A stretch of DNA of 64,000 bases. It comes from Lactonifactor sp. BIOML-A5. GTDB lineage: Bacteria > Bacillota > Clostridia > Lachnospirales > Lachnospiraceae. The translations under genes and the position numbers were made by a program. The notes beneath the pieces were generated by a model that saw only the letters and a program-made list of their open reading frames with translations, had not been told where the DNA came from and did not search any database. Each line of letters opens with the position of its first letter. The first letter of the stretch is position 1. The stretch lies in contig NZ_WKYV01000001.1 of NCBI RefSeq assembly GCF_009677585.1, positions 282,666 through 346,665 on the forward strand, written 5' to 3'. Of the stretch, positions 1 to 8,908 are shown one piece after another.

Positions 1-786
1 TCTCCAGTAGTATAATATTTTAGGTATGTGCACAATCTCTGCTGCTACCTCCGTGCACCTCAGAATAAAGTCGTAATCCTGTGCCCCGTCATACTCCTTT
101 CGAAAACCGCCAGCCGTCTCTGCCGTCTCTTTTCTGACCGTAAACAGATGGCAGATGTAATTATTCGTTCTCAGATAATCCAGATTGAAGTCCGGCTTGA
201 AATGCGGCTGGTAATGAGTCACAAGCTCCATATCCACCTTATCCTCATCCGTATATACAATTTCTGCTCCGGGATTTTCCTTATAAGCCTTTACTATCTC
301 ATAGAGTGCTTCCGGCGCCAGCACATCGTCGTGATCCAGCAATGCAATGATATCTCCGGAAGCCATTGCAAGGGCTGCATTGCTGTTTCCGGAGATCCCC
401 AGGTTTTCCTCCAAAAGTCTGTAGCGGATTCTTTTCTCCCCGGCATATGCATTCTCTACCAGGGCTTCCAATTCTGTTTTGTCCTTTCCGCTCCCGTCAG
501 CAATGCATAGCTCCCAGTTTTCATAGCTCTGGGCTATAACTGAATCTGTCATTTGACGAAAGAAAAGGGCCGGTGTGCAGTATGCAGGCACAATGATGCT
601 TACCAGAGGAGCATCTTCCCAATGTTCTTTCCTCTGCAGTTCCAGTTCCCTGGAGGACGCCCTGTGCATCTGGAACCACTTTTCATAGGCAATCCTCCTG
701 CCTGTGAGAAATTCTGCAGACTTATTCATCATTTCTCTGACACCATAAGTTTTTCCGTACTCCAGAATGCGCTGCAGCTTTTCCAT
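1..786 (-). CDS. Glycosyltransferase family 2, partial (3' end outside window)
   Basis: This is a GT-A fold family 2 glycosyltransferase whose C-terminal end runs off the left edge, so 262 codons are visible. The first 55 residues are a charged helical lead-in, followed by a typical GT2 start (VSIIVPAY), the metal-binding LDHDD near residue 150 and a YTDEDK block typical of rhamnan and O-antigen type GT2 enzymes. The ATG lies just after the stop of the preceding gene (3 bp apart), so it is the last visible gene of the rmlB operon and translationally close to its neighbour. It probably adds a sugar to the ABC-exported rhamnose-containing polymer. The acceptor and sugar are not readable from sequence. 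It may continue into a second GT domain outside the window. Confidence 0.85.
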   Translation of the reverse strand, partial: MEKLQRILEYGKTYGVREMMNKSAEFLTGRRIAYEKWFQMHRASSRELELQRKEHWEDAPLVSIIVPAYCTPALFFRQMTDSVIAQSYENWELCIADGSGKDKTELEALVENAYAGEKRIRYRLLEENLGISGNSNAALAMASGDIIALLDHDDVLAPEALYEIVKAYKENPGAEIVYTDEDKVDMELVTHYQPHFKPDFNLDYLRTNNYICHLFTVRKETAETAGGFRKEYDGAQDYDFILRCTEVAAEIVHIPKILYYWR

Positions 787-788
787 AT

Positions 789-2039
789 CTATTTCCCGCT
801 TTCCATCAGTTTTGCTTCATCCTCCCGGATCCAGTTTTTCAGCATATCACGGACTTTCTCTGCTTCCTTCAGCCAGGAGGTATCCTTTACATAGGCAAGC
901 CCCTTTTTCCTGTACTTCTCCATCTCATCCTCGTGGGTGAGATAATATTCCAGGGTATCCGCAATTTCATTGGGATCGTAGTCAACCAAAACAGCATTTT
1001 CCTCCGTTACCATCCAGGAGCTGTTGGCTCCCTTTGAGCATACGGCAACAGAATTGCAGGCCATAACTTCAAGGGGAACCAGAGAGAGATTTGTATTGGA
1101 TATTACAAGGCATAAGTCACTTTGGGCATAGCACTCTGCCAATCCATTCATATCCAGAATCCCCTTATTCTGATGTTTAAAGGGAATGTTGTAATTGCTG
1201 ATATCCCACCCCGCAAAGATCACTTCTACCTCTGGCATTCGTCTGCAAAGCTCGTCCAGTGCCAGTAGGCCCAATTCAAAGTCCCGGCGGGGCGTCACAG
1301 GCCGTGCATAGAAAAACACTCTCTGCACACTGTCTGTCCGTTCTCTGGGATAATAAAACTTCTTTTCATAGGAAAAGTGAAAGCTTCCGGTCTCCATCTG
1401 ATATTCCTCTCTCAGCTTGTCCCTCAGCCAGTCCCCTGCCGTGATTCCCCGGAATCCCATCTTATAAGTATTCTCCGCAAATTCATATTCGGATCCATGG
1501 GCATAAAAATATGGTTCAAAGTCCTGGACAAAATAGAATTTAGAGATTGTATTATTAAAATTCCTGACAAAATAAGCGGTGCTCCATGATGTCGCAATGG
1601 TCGCATGTGCATATTCCGCCAGAGATACATCGTAATAGGTTTCTACCCGCTCATCCAGAATAGGGAAATACTTTCGCAGGAATTCTTTCAGACTCTCATT
1701 GTCTTTAAAATTGGGAGATTTGTGCAGATAAATCCTGCTGTGAAATCCCATATTTTCAAGATTAGAAACAAACCGAAATATAGTAGTATGTCCCCCGGAT
1801 CCAACCCCCATCTCCGGGATCACCCAGTTTAAAAGGTATGTTTCCTCCATCTTGTGTGACTCGTACGCTTCCTTTGAAAAGGGGATCTCCGTGCGGTCCA
1901 TAATATACCGGTAGAATTCAATGGTCTCAATCTTAGGAGGTTCCATCTCTTCCTCATTAATCTTGTCAATGATCCCCCGGATCCCTTTGCGTTTTAAAAA
2001 GCTGCAGGCTCTTTTTGTAAATCTGACTACTCTTCCCAT
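789..2039 (-). CDS. WsaF-like family 4 glycosyltransferase (rhamnosyltransferase type)
   Basis: The 416-residue protein resembles the WsaF class of GT-B rhamnosyltransferases. After a 45-residue basic N-terminus comes NWVIPEMGVGSGGHTTIFR, the signature glycine-rich first half, and the C-terminal half has the GT4-like donor site (PLEVMACNSVAVCSKGANS). There is no signal peptide or membrane span, so it acts on the cytosolic face. It sits between two GT2 genes in the rml operon. The start codon follows AGAGAGGT. The family assignment is good; the precise linkage and the claim that it adds L-rhamnose are inferred from the neighbouring dTDP-rhamnose genes. Confidence 0.85.
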   Translation of the reverse strand: MGRVVRFTKRACSFLKRKGIRGIIDKINEEEMEPPKIETIEFYRYIMDRTEIPFSKEAYESHKMEETYLLNWVIPEMGVGSGGHTTIFRFVSNLENMGFHSRIYLHKSPNFKDNESLKEFLRKYFPILDERVETYYDVSLAEYAHATIATSWSTAYFVRNFNNTISKFYFVQDFEPYFYAHGSEYEFAENTYKMGFRGITAGDWLRDKLREEYQMETGSFHFSYEKKFYYPRERTDSVQRVFFYARPVTPRRDFELGLLALDELCRRMPEVEVIFAGWDISNYNIPFKHQNKGILDMNGLAECYAQSDLCLVISNTNLSLVPLEVMACNSVAVCSKGANSSWMVTEENAVLVDYDPNEIADTLEYYLTHEDEMEKYRKKGLAYVKDTSWLKEAEKVRDMLKNWIREDEAKLMESGK

Positions 2040-2074
2040 TTTTTACCTCTCTTTATTCTCATACTCAAACTCCC

Positions 2075-3046
2075 TTACGCATGTATCTGTTTATACTGCT
2101 GCGAAATCAGCCGGTCTATCCTCTGCTGCTTTTTCGGCGACCAGTCTGCATAACGCCCTGCCAGATATCCTCCAAAATATCTGCAGTGATTTTTCCTAAT
2201 GGAATAAATCAGCCATTTTACTTTCTCTTTCCTGGGCAGTGTAATTGACTTAAGATAATGGTAATCTCCCCGTATATGATTCCATGTATATCGGGGAAGG
2301 TGATACCACTTCTCTACCAGTTTATATCTGTGCAGTTCATACAGCCCTTTATACTCATCATAATATCTGGAAAAATACGTCCCTATAGGATAGTTATGGG
2401 AATGGTATACCGGTGCAAACGGACAATACACCTTTTTATAACCCAACTCAATCATTTTAATTGCCCAGAGCTGATCCTCGGCAAAATTCACATCTTCATA
2501 GGGATACTTTTCAAAGATATCTCTCCTGACACAGGAATTGTTATCTGAAAAAAACGCTAATTTGTGTCGGTAGGCCTCCTCCTCTTTATACCGTTTTGGA
2601 TCCTCCAGAAAGTATATGGTATTGTCAAGCCCGAATCCCTTAAAATGTCCGTCCAGATCTCTTTTTTCAAAAATATTACAGTCCTCGTACGGATAGTGAA
2701 TCCCAAAGCCCCCTACAATATCCGAATCCAGCTTCATAGCGTCGATAAAATTCTGAAGCCAGGTTTCCGCAGCCGGGAGAGCATCCTGCGTAAGAAAAAT
2801 AATATAGGTTCCCGTTCCCTTGAAGGCACCGTAATTTCTTGTTTTTCCATGACCGAACTCAGAGGGAGGAATCTGGTACAGCTTACAGTCATATTTCCTT
2901 ATGATGTCCAGCGTGTTATCCTTAGAGCCGGAATCCACACATATAACCTCATAGGTATATTGGGTTTTTTGTGAAAATACTGCCGCCAGTACCTTGTCCA
3001 GCAGTTCTCCTCCGTTTTTCGTGGGGATTACAATAGTTACATCCAT
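2075..3046 (-). CDS. Glycosyltransferase family 2 (rhamnosyltransferase-like)
   Basis: This GT2 enzyme opens with VTIVIPTKNGG, carries the nucleotide-binding VDSGSKDNT block and the EFGHGKTRN segment seen in bacterial rhamnosyltransferases of the RfbN/WbbL type, and ends in a basic tail. I chose the ATG at 3046 because GGAGG lies 5 bases upstream; the longer reading frame would begin at a TTG four codons earlier inside that ribosome binding site. It begins 13 bp after the kinase-like gene and belongs to the rmlB operon. The product probably transfers a deoxyhexose to the lipid-linked or growing chain. The exact substrate is inference. Confidence 0.85.
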   Translation of the reverse strand: MDVTIVIPTKNGGELLDKVLAAVFSQKTQYTYEVICVDSGSKDNTLDIIRKYDCKLYQIPPSEFGHGKTRNYGAFKGTGTYIIFLTQDALPAAETWLQNFIDAMKLDSDIVGGFGIHYPYEDCNIFEKRDLDGHFKGFGLDNTIYFLEDPKRYKEEEAYRHKLAFFSDNNSCVRRDIFEKYPYEDVNFAEDQLWAIKMIELGYKKVYCPFAPVYHSHNYPIGTYFSRYYDEYKGLYELHRYKLVEKWYHLPRYTWNHIRGDYHYLKSITLPRKEKVKWLIYSIRKNHCRYFGGYLAGRYADWSPKKQQRIDRLISQQYKQIHA

Positions 3047-3058
3047 AATAGCCTCCAA

Positions 3059-4297
3059 TTACTTTTCTCTCATATCCTTATATTTTCTGTATGCCTTCCA
3101 GACCTTGGTATTCTCCATCTTTTTGATTTTATCCTGCAAATGACGGATATTTAGCACCAGTTCCGACATTCTCTTAGCATCCTCCGCAGTTTTGAAGATT
3201 ATACGGTATTTCACTCCCACTTCATCATAGTCCTCATTCTCAATAATCATAAAAGGTTTGTCCAGGAAATAGATGCAGTTTTCTCTGACCAGGGCACCGT
3301 TATGCTGTTCCAGGGAAATTGGAGTCCAGTCCTCCCCGGTCCGGGCAGCCACCTCTGTGAGTTCCAGGATACAGCTTTTCTCCTCCGGGTACAAGAACAG
3401 CCTCTGAATGCCCGTATTCTGAAGCGGAATGTTGAGTGAAATCTCCTTGTCCTTGGTCCTGTAATTGAACAGTTCCTTCGCTTCCCCGGGCGTCTCCTTC
3501 TCTGCTGTCAGACGTACTCTGGTGAATACATTCTGAGTATCCAGTTCCCGCAGCATATAGCACTGACGATCCATTCGCCGATACAGTTCCCCCAGGACTG
3601 TGTATTCCCCTGTGATATAACGCTGGAGTGAAATCTCCATTTCCAGATACAGCCTTCGTTCTTCCTCTGAAATATGCACGGTATCATAAACTTTATCTAT
3701 CATCTCCCGGGGCAGCTTGCTGATCTCCACACTGTGGAACAGTGCACGGAACAAAATGAAAGAGAAAGGTACAGGAAAATCAAAAACCCATTCATAGTCA
3801 ATCATGTAATATTGGTTTCTAAAAATTAGGTTCGTGGGAATGATATCTACATTAGAGACAGCACCGGCTCTCATCCCCTCCGGCAGCCGAACCTCTCCAA
3901 ATATAGCATCAAAAGAATCTGTCCTCACAAACTCTCCGGCATGCCTGACACCAGAGACAATTCTTTCCAGAAGCTTTATCTCCTCCAGAAGCCCTTCCCA
4001 ATCCTGTTGATTGATACACTTTTCCAGACGTTCCTCCATGCTTTCTCCCTCAATGTACGAGAATTCTGCAGTGCCTTCCTCAACCAGACTGCATGGACAG
4101 ATAATAACTTCTTTATTATCCTTATATTCTTCCAGGAGGATCCTGCAGGAAGCCTCCAGCTTCTGAATATGTCCCACGGCCTTTGGAGATGCAGCCTTTT
4201 TCAGCAGCCTTCTTGGATTCCCCTCCATAACCTGAGTCATAATCTGATATTCTTCTCTGCGCTCTTTGGAAAATTTAGCAAATACTACTTTACGCAT
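3059..4297 (-). CDS. Kinase-like (phosphotransferase-fold) protein, candidate polysaccharide chain-capping kinase
   Basis: I do not recognise a named family. Residues 1-240 look like a small-molecule kinase fold: a lysine-rich N-terminal lobe, then NVDIIPTN near residues 149-156 followed by MIDYEW near 165-170. That is the spacing of catalytic Asp, metal-binding Asn and metal-binding Asp in APH/LPS-kinase-like enzymes. Residues about 260-380 are beta-rich, and the protein ends in a short charged helix. Its ATG overlaps the end of the methyltransferase gene by 8 bp, so the two are translationally coupled. In Gram-negative O9/O9a systems the chain terminator WbdD is one protein with a methyltransferase followed by a kinase and a coiled coil. 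This pair has the same order as two proteins next to an ABC exporter. The capping role is inference. Confidence 0.6.
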   Translation of the reverse strand: MRKVVFAKFSKERREEYQIMTQVMEGNPRRLLKKAASPKAVGHIQKLEASCRILLEEYKDNKEVIICPCSLVEEGTAEFSYIEGESMEERLEKCINQQDWEGLLEEIKLLERIVSGVRHAGEFVRTDSFDAIFGEVRLPEGMRAGAVSNVDIIPTNLIFRNQYYMIDYEWVFDFPVPFSFILFRALFHSVEISKLPREMIDKVYDTVHISEEERRLYLEMEISLQRYITGEYTVLGELYRRMDRQCYMLRELDTQNVFTRVRLTAEKETPGEAKELFNYRTKDKEISLNIPLQNTGIQRLFLYPEEKSCILELTEVAARTGEDWTPISLEQHNGALVRENCIYFLDKPFMIIENEDYDEVGVKYRIIFKTAEDAKRMSELVLNIRHLQDKIKKMENTKVWKAYRKYKDMREK

Positions 4298-5225
4298 CCT
4301 GTTCCCCCCTTTTTTGGGCGGTCACCAAAAAGGAATTGGAAAATTCCGGAAACAGACCAGCCTTTATGATTGAATCAAACGCTCTTGTCTCATCAAACAG
4401 CACAATACGATCCGTATCAAAATTTCTCTGGTTATTCACCAGCTCTCCATCCTTGGGAAGATACGAATCTGAGTAGATGGTGGTAGGAAGTTTGTAGTCG
4501 GGATACGGGTAATAAAATTGAACCTCATGAAATCCATTGCCCTCTAAGAGTTCTGAAAGCTCCTTCTTGCTGAAGGTTTTCACTCCGCTAGTGTTGGGAT
4601 ATCCTTCCAGCCCCTCGAAGGGCCGTCCCACGTGATCTTCCGGACAGCCTGCAAAATACTTCAGCCCAAGCTTATTCTCAATTGCTATAATGACTGTGCC
4701 TTCTGCCTTCAGGAGGCCTCTAATCTTCGTAAGGAAATCGTCATAGGGACTGCAGGTGCCCATGTAGCTTTCTGCATACTCAAACACACCGATAAGGGTT
4801 ACATAATCAAATTTCTCCTCTGTATGTGCGGAGACCTCATTAAAATTCCCCACCATAATCTCCAGGTTCCCTGCATTTTGGTTCCGGTAAGCGTTGATCA
4901 TACTTCTTCTGTTAGACAGATCATTGGCGACTACTTTCTTCACTGCTCTTGTAAGCGCCCCGGTGATCGCCCCGCAGCCTGCGCCCACTTCAAATACCGC
5001 AGCCTCAGGTTCAAAAGGATACCACTCAATAATATTTTGCCTTTGCTTAGACAAATGGTACAGAATCGGCCATGATTTCTCCTTCATGATGATCTCAGGA
5101 AATTCTTCTTCCCTGTGGCTCTTAACAATCTTAAGAAGCTGCTCCTCCACCTCACCGTCACTATAGAGGTCTTCCCCTCCATAGTAATCCAGGTTCATCT
5201 TTACTTTTCCTATTTTCTCACCCAT
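4290..5225 (-). CDS. Class I SAM-dependent methyltransferase of the polysaccharide operon
   Basis: The 311-residue protein has a Rossmann-type methyltransferase core with motif I EVGAGCG at residues 79-85, an acidic motif II (VVANDLS) and a GNFNEV motif III region. About 70 residues precede the core. It lies directly downstream of wzt and overlaps the kinase-like gene by 8 bp. Chemistry on small molecules or sugars is likely because no protein-substrate domain is visible. With the kinase-like partner it could methylate or phospho-methylate the non-reducing end of the exported polymer, which would be the mark read by the C-terminal domain of Wzt. The methyltransferase call is firm and the target is inferred. 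Confidence 0.75.
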   Translation of the reverse strand: MGEKIGKVKMNLDYYGGEDLYSDGEVEEQLLKIVKSHREEEFPEIIMKEKSWPILYHLSKQRQNIIEWYPFEPEAAVFEVGAGCGAITGALTRAVKKVVANDLSNRRSMINAYRNQNAGNLEIMVGNFNEVSAHTEEKFDYVTLIGVFEYAESYMGTCSPYDDFLTKIRGLLKAEGTVIIAIENKLGLKYFAGCPEDHVGRPFEGLEGYPNTSGVKTFSKKELSELLEGNGFHEVQFYYPYPDYKLPTTIYSDSYLPKDGELVNNQRNFDTDRIVLFDETRAFDSIIKAGLFPEFSNSFLVTAQKRGEQDA

Positions 5226-5242
5226 TTTGTATCCATCCTGTT

Positions 5243-6517
5243 TTATTTTTCATAGGTAACGCTGGAATTCATGTCATAGTAGCCAATGGTATTTTTGGCA
5301 GAGAATACCTCCAAAAAGCAGGCATCATACAAACGATTATACACAACAAGGCTGTCCAGCTCATATCCTGTGCACCCGAAGGAGATCAGATACTGTCCTC
5401 CCTGAAGGTCAATTCTCTGTTCAAATACCGCTGTAGCCGTAGTTCCTTTTTTGCCTGTTGACAGGTTATTATCCTCTAATGCAGTATTTGTCCCGGTAAT
5501 CTCTGTCCCCTTCCTGTCCTTTATGGTAATGGCAAAGATAGGATTTTGAACAGTATCGTGGAAAAACACTTTCATTTTAATCTTGCATCTGCTTCCTTTG
5601 TCTATGGTGGATGTGATCATCCCTTTTTCATCAACAATGGCAAAGTCTACAATTTCTGCTTTTTTCTCCCCATAGTCTATCACCTGAGGATTGGTGACCA
5701 GCTTTTCCTTCCAGATTTCCTCGGGCTTATTCTCAGCGGCGCTTACTTCCTGTGAAGGCTCCACAGGCCCGTTCTCATCGTACTGGTTCGCCAAAATTTT
5801 TTTATAAATATCGATAACCTCCGATGATTTGCCCACAGCAATCTGTTTGCCGTGGTGAATCAGAAGACTTCTGTCACAGTATTTCAGAACACTGTTTAGA
5901 TCATGGGACACAAACACAATTGTTTTGCCTTTTTCTTTAAACTCATTGAATTTTCGGTAACATTTCGCCTGGAAGAAGATATCCCCCACACTCAACGCCT
6001 CATCCACAATCAAAATATCTGGCTCTACATTAATAGCCACAGCGAAGGCCAGACGGGCAAACATACCGCTGGAATAAGTTTTCACCGGCTGCTGAATAAA
6101 ATCTCCAATTTCTGCAAAGTCTATGATGTCGTCTATCTTCTTATCCATATCCGCCTCTGAGAAGCCCATCATCGTTCCGTTCAGATAGATGTTTTCAATT
6201 CCGGTGTATTCCATGTTGAATCCGGCTCCCAGCTCCAGCAAGGCACTGATTTTTCCATTTACGGTCACACTCCCCTCCGTAGGATTGAGAACACCTGTGA
6301 CAATCTTCAGAAGGGTAGATTTACCAGAACCATTGGTACCGATGATTCCCACACATTCTCCCTCATGAACCGTCAATGAAATATCCTCCAGAGCAAAGTG
6401 ATCCCTGTGATAGTTTTTGTGGGTAAAAGACAGGGACTCTCTCAACCGATCCGTAGGTTTGTCAAAGAGCTTATATACTTTTCTAACATTCTTTATTTCT
6501 ACTGCAATATTTTTCAT
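5243..6517 (-). CDS. wzt: ABC polysaccharide exporter ATP-binding subunit with C-terminal binding domain (Wzt type)
   Basis: This is the ATPase of an ABC-2 type polysaccharide/teichoic-acid exporter. Walker A GTNGSGKST is at residues 60-68, the signature YSSGM at about 148-152 and Walker B LIVDEA at about 169-174. The first 40 residues form the long N-terminal strand typical of this subfamily. The core ends near residue 240, and about 150 further residues (from roughly 275) form a beta-rich domain of the Wzt_C kind, which in O9a-type systems binds the modified chain end. The gene is 8 bp downstream of wzm. The presence of the tail argues that export depends on a chain-end signal, not on passive export as with TagH. 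Confidence 0.9.
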   Translation of the reverse strand: MKNIAVEIKNVRKVYKLFDKPTDRLRESLSFTHKNYHRDHFALEDISLTVHEGECVGIIGTNGSGKSTLLKIVTGVLNPTEGSVTVNGKISALLELGAGFNMEYTGIENIYLNGTMMGFSEADMDKKIDDIIDFAEIGDFIQQPVKTYSSGMFARLAFAVAINVEPDILIVDEALSVGDIFFQAKCYRKFNEFKEKGKTIVFVSHDLNSVLKYCDRSLLIHHGKQIAVGKSSEVIDIYKKILANQYDENGPVEPSQEVSAAENKPEEIWKEKLVTNPQVIDYGEKKAEIVDFAIVDEKGMITSTIDKGSRCKIKMKVFFHDTVQNPIFAITIKDRKGTEITGTNTALEDNNLSTGKKGTTATAVFEQRIDLQGGQYLISFGCTGYELDSLVVYNRLYDACFLEVFSAKNTIGYYDMNSSVTYEK

Positions 6518-6525
6518 GTTTCCTC

Positions 6526-7317
6526 CTATAAGACATCTGAGAAGTGAACCCTCAGCTTTTTAAAGGTTTTGAATCCCAGAATCCCGAACAAAATGGTTAC
6601 TACCCAGAAATAAATTCCCATAGTCCCATGGTGCCAGAACCAGATTCCATTCATATAGGAGTCACGGTATCCCTGCACAATATAATACACAGGGTTCAGC
6701 TTCAAAAAAAACTGTATCTTAGTTGGGATTAAAGATATATCATACATAATAGGGCAAAGCCACATCCCAATCTGCAGTGCAATGCTTACCATTTGATAAA
6801 AATCTCTGAAAAATGGCACGATGGCACAGGTAAAAAAGCTCAGACCGATGGCCAGGCACAGCGTACAGAACATATAATAAACAATCTGGACAAACTGTAT
6901 CGGCGGTATCTTCCCCATAATGACAAACAGCAGCACGCCAAAGCAAATAAAAAAGATATGCACAAATATTGCAGATAACACTTTAACAATAGGCAGGATA
7001 CTGATTTTAAACACTACTTTTTTCACAAGATAACTATATTCCAACAGACAGTTCGTAGCACTTAACAGCGCCTCTGAGAAGAAAAACCAGGGGATAATGC
7101 CTGATACCAGCTGCAGTACATACGGATATCCTGTATCTGTCGGCTGCGCCTTAAACCCTACCTGGAATACAAAGACATAGATTAATACGGTAACAATTGG
7201 CTGAACAAAAGCCCAGAAGATTCCAAAATATGAACCGGAGTATTTGGTTTTGAAATCATTTTTTGCAAGTTTCCATATGAGTTTCCTGTTCGCCAACAGT
7301 TCTCTAAACATGTTCAT
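6526..7317 (-). CDS. wzm: ABC polysaccharide exporter permease (Wzm type)
   Basis: The 263-residue membrane protein has six hydrophobic segments and the ABC2_membrane pattern. It starts with a basic interface helix, then AKNDFKTKYSGSYFGIFWAFVQP, which is the classic opening of Wzm/TagG/RfbA permeases, and later shows the NPVYYIVQGYRD motif before the last span. It pairs with the Wzt-like ATPase immediately downstream to move an undecaprenyl-linked polysaccharide across the membrane. AAGGAG lies 8 bases before the ATG. It is 16 bp downstream of rmlC in the same operon, so exporter and rhamnose supply are co-expressed. Confidence 0.92.
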   Translation of the reverse strand: MNMFRELLANRKLIWKLAKNDFKTKYSGSYFGIFWAFVQPIVTVLIYVFVFQVGFKAQPTDTGYPYVLQLVSGIIPWFFFSEALLSATNCLLEYSYLVKKVVFKISILPIVKVLSAIFVHIFFICFGVLLFVIMGKIPPIQFVQIVYYMFCTLCLAIGLSFFTCAIVPFFRDFYQMVSIALQIGMWLCPIMYDISLIPTKIQFFLKLNPVYYIVQGYRDSYMNGIWFWHHGTMGIYFWVVTILFGILGFKTFKKLRVHFSDVL

Positions 7318-7333
7318 GTAATTTTCTCCTTAC

Positions 7334-7885
7334 CTATTTCTCAAAATCCTGTAATCCGCCCCATGTTTGGTCCTTTTCAGAAATAGTTAATTCCATTCCC
7401 TCCGGAATCGGCCACGCAATCCCTATTTGGGGATCGTTCCAGATAATCCCCCCTTCATCGTTGGGATGATAAAAATCTGTACATTTGTAAGCGAACTCTG
7501 CAACCTCAGAGAGCACCAGAAAGCCATGGGCAAAGTCTTTCGGAATAAAAAACTGCTTTTTATTCTCTGCCGAGAGGAGTTCCCCATGCCACTTTCCGAA
7601 TGTGGGAGAACCCTTCCGCAAATCCACAGCCACATCGTATACCTCACCTCTGACTACCCGGACAATCTTATCCTGTGGATAATGAATCTGAAAGTGAAGC
7701 CCCCTAAGAACCCCCTTTTTGGAACAGGACTGATTATCCTGTACAAAGGGCATATCAATGCCGGCTTCTTTGAAATCATTATAGTTATAGGTTTCCATAA
7801 AATAACCGCGTTCATCCCCGAAAACCGCAGGTTCGATCACTCTCAGTCCCTCAATTTCACAGGTTGTTACTTTTATTTTTCCCAT
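7334..7885 (-). CDS. rmlC: dTDP-4-dehydrorhamnose 3,5-epimerase
   Basis: The 183-residue protein is a cupin-fold RmlC of normal length. It shows FGDERGYFMETYN near the start, the catalytic-His segment GVLRGLHFQ at residues 60-68, and PQDKIVRVVRGEVYDVAVDLR, followed by the FAHGFLVLS segment of the active site. It converts dTDP-4-dehydro-6-deoxyglucose to dTDP-4-dehydrorhamnose. Its neighbours rmlB and rmlA do the first two steps. The final reductase, rmlD, is not in this window, so either it lies beyond the left edge or elsewhere in the genome, or the epimerised ketosugar has another fate. Confidence 0.95.
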   Translation of the reverse strand: MGKIKVTTCEIEGLRVIEPAVFGDERGYFMETYNYNDFKEAGIDMPFVQDNQSCSKKGVLRGLHFQIHYPQDKIVRVVRGEVYDVAVDLRKGSPTFGKWHGELLSAENKKQFFIPKDFAHGFLVLSEVAEFAYKCTDFYHPNDEGGIIWNDPQIGIAWPIPEGMELTISEKDQTWGGLQDFEK

Positions 7886-7953
7886 CTTTCGTTAACCTCG
7901 TTTTATCAATTATTGTCAAACCAAACTACCCTGTGTTTCTTCCCGAAATAACG

Positions 7954-8823
7954 CTACAGGCCTTCCGCCACTTCCATCAGATACTGACCATATGCAGTCT
8001 TTAAAAGCGGCTGCGCCAGATGAATCAGCTGCTCCCGGTTAATAAACCCGCGTTTATAGGCAATTTCCTCTATACAGGAGATGTAGAGCCCCTGACGTTT
8101 CTGAAACGCCGAAACAAAATCCGCGGCATCCAAAAGAGAGTCATGATTCCCTGTATCCAGCCATGCAAATCCCCTTCCCAGAGTCTCTACCTGCAGGGTA
8201 CCTCTCCTCAGATATTCATTGTTAACACTGGTAATTTCGATCTCGCCCCTGGCTGAAGGCTTCACATTTTTCGCAATCTCAACTACATCGTTATCATAAA
8301 AATAGAGTCCTGGAACTGCATAGTTGGACTTTGGATGCTCCGGCTTTTCCTCAATAGAAAGAGCCCTGCCGCTTTCATCAAATTCTACAACCCCATATTC
8401 CCGGGGGTCTCTGACATAATAGCCGAAGATGGTTGCCCCCTTTTCACGCCCCGCAGCCTGCTGAAGCACTTTGGAAAAACTCTGGCCGTAAAAAATGTTA
8501 TCCCCCAGAACCAGTGCCACATTGTCTGATCCGATAAATTTCTCCCCTACAAGAAAGGCGTCTGCAAGTCCTCTGGGAGACTCCTGAACTGCGTATGACA
8601 TATGCAGCCCCAGCTGTTCTCCCGTCCCAAACAGCTCTTCGAATACCGGAAGATCTCTTGGTGTGGAGATTATCAGAATCTCCCGGATACCGGCCAGCAT
8701 TAGCGTGGACAGGGGATAGTAAATCATGGGTTTATCATAAACAGGCATAATCTGCTTAGAGATTGCTTTTGTTAAAGGATACAGCCTGGTACCGGAACCT
8801 CCGGCTAATATAATACCTTTCAC
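7954..8823 (-). CDS. rmlA: Glucose-1-phosphate thymidylyltransferase
   Basis: This is RmlA: it makes dTDP-glucose from glucose-1-phosphate and d[20 protein letters not shown] at the very start is the nucleotide-binding signature, followed by [17 protein letters not shown] and VLGDNIFYG, with the IEEKP block near the middle. I start it at GTG 8823, which has AGGAGGT nine bases upstream and gives a 289-residue protein, the usual length for the family; upstream in-frame codons would add a meaningless hydrophilic stretch. It lies 85 bp after rmlB. The product feeds rhamnose and can also feed the WecE-like transaminase near 38.5 kb via RmlB. Confidence 0.95.
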   Translation of the reverse strand: MKGIILAGGSGTRLYPLTKAISKQIMPVYDKPMIYYPLSTLMLAGIREILIISTPRDLPVFEELFGTGEQLGLHMSYAVQESPRGLADAFLVGEKFIGSDNVALVLGDNIFYGQSFSKVLQQAAGREKGATIFGYYVRDPREYGVVEFDESGRALSIEEKPEHPKSNYAVPGLYFYDNDVVEIAKNVKPSARGEIEITSVNNEYLRRGTLQVETLGRGFAWLDTGNHDSLLDAADFVSAFQKRQGLYISCIEEIAYKRGFINREQLIHLAQPLLKTAYGQYLMEVAEGL

Positions 8824-8908
8824 TTTATAAATACCTCCTGTAATCTTGTTTTTAAACACAACAATTGACCCGTCAGAAGATGCCGTGACGAGCCAACTGC
8901 CCTGTTAT

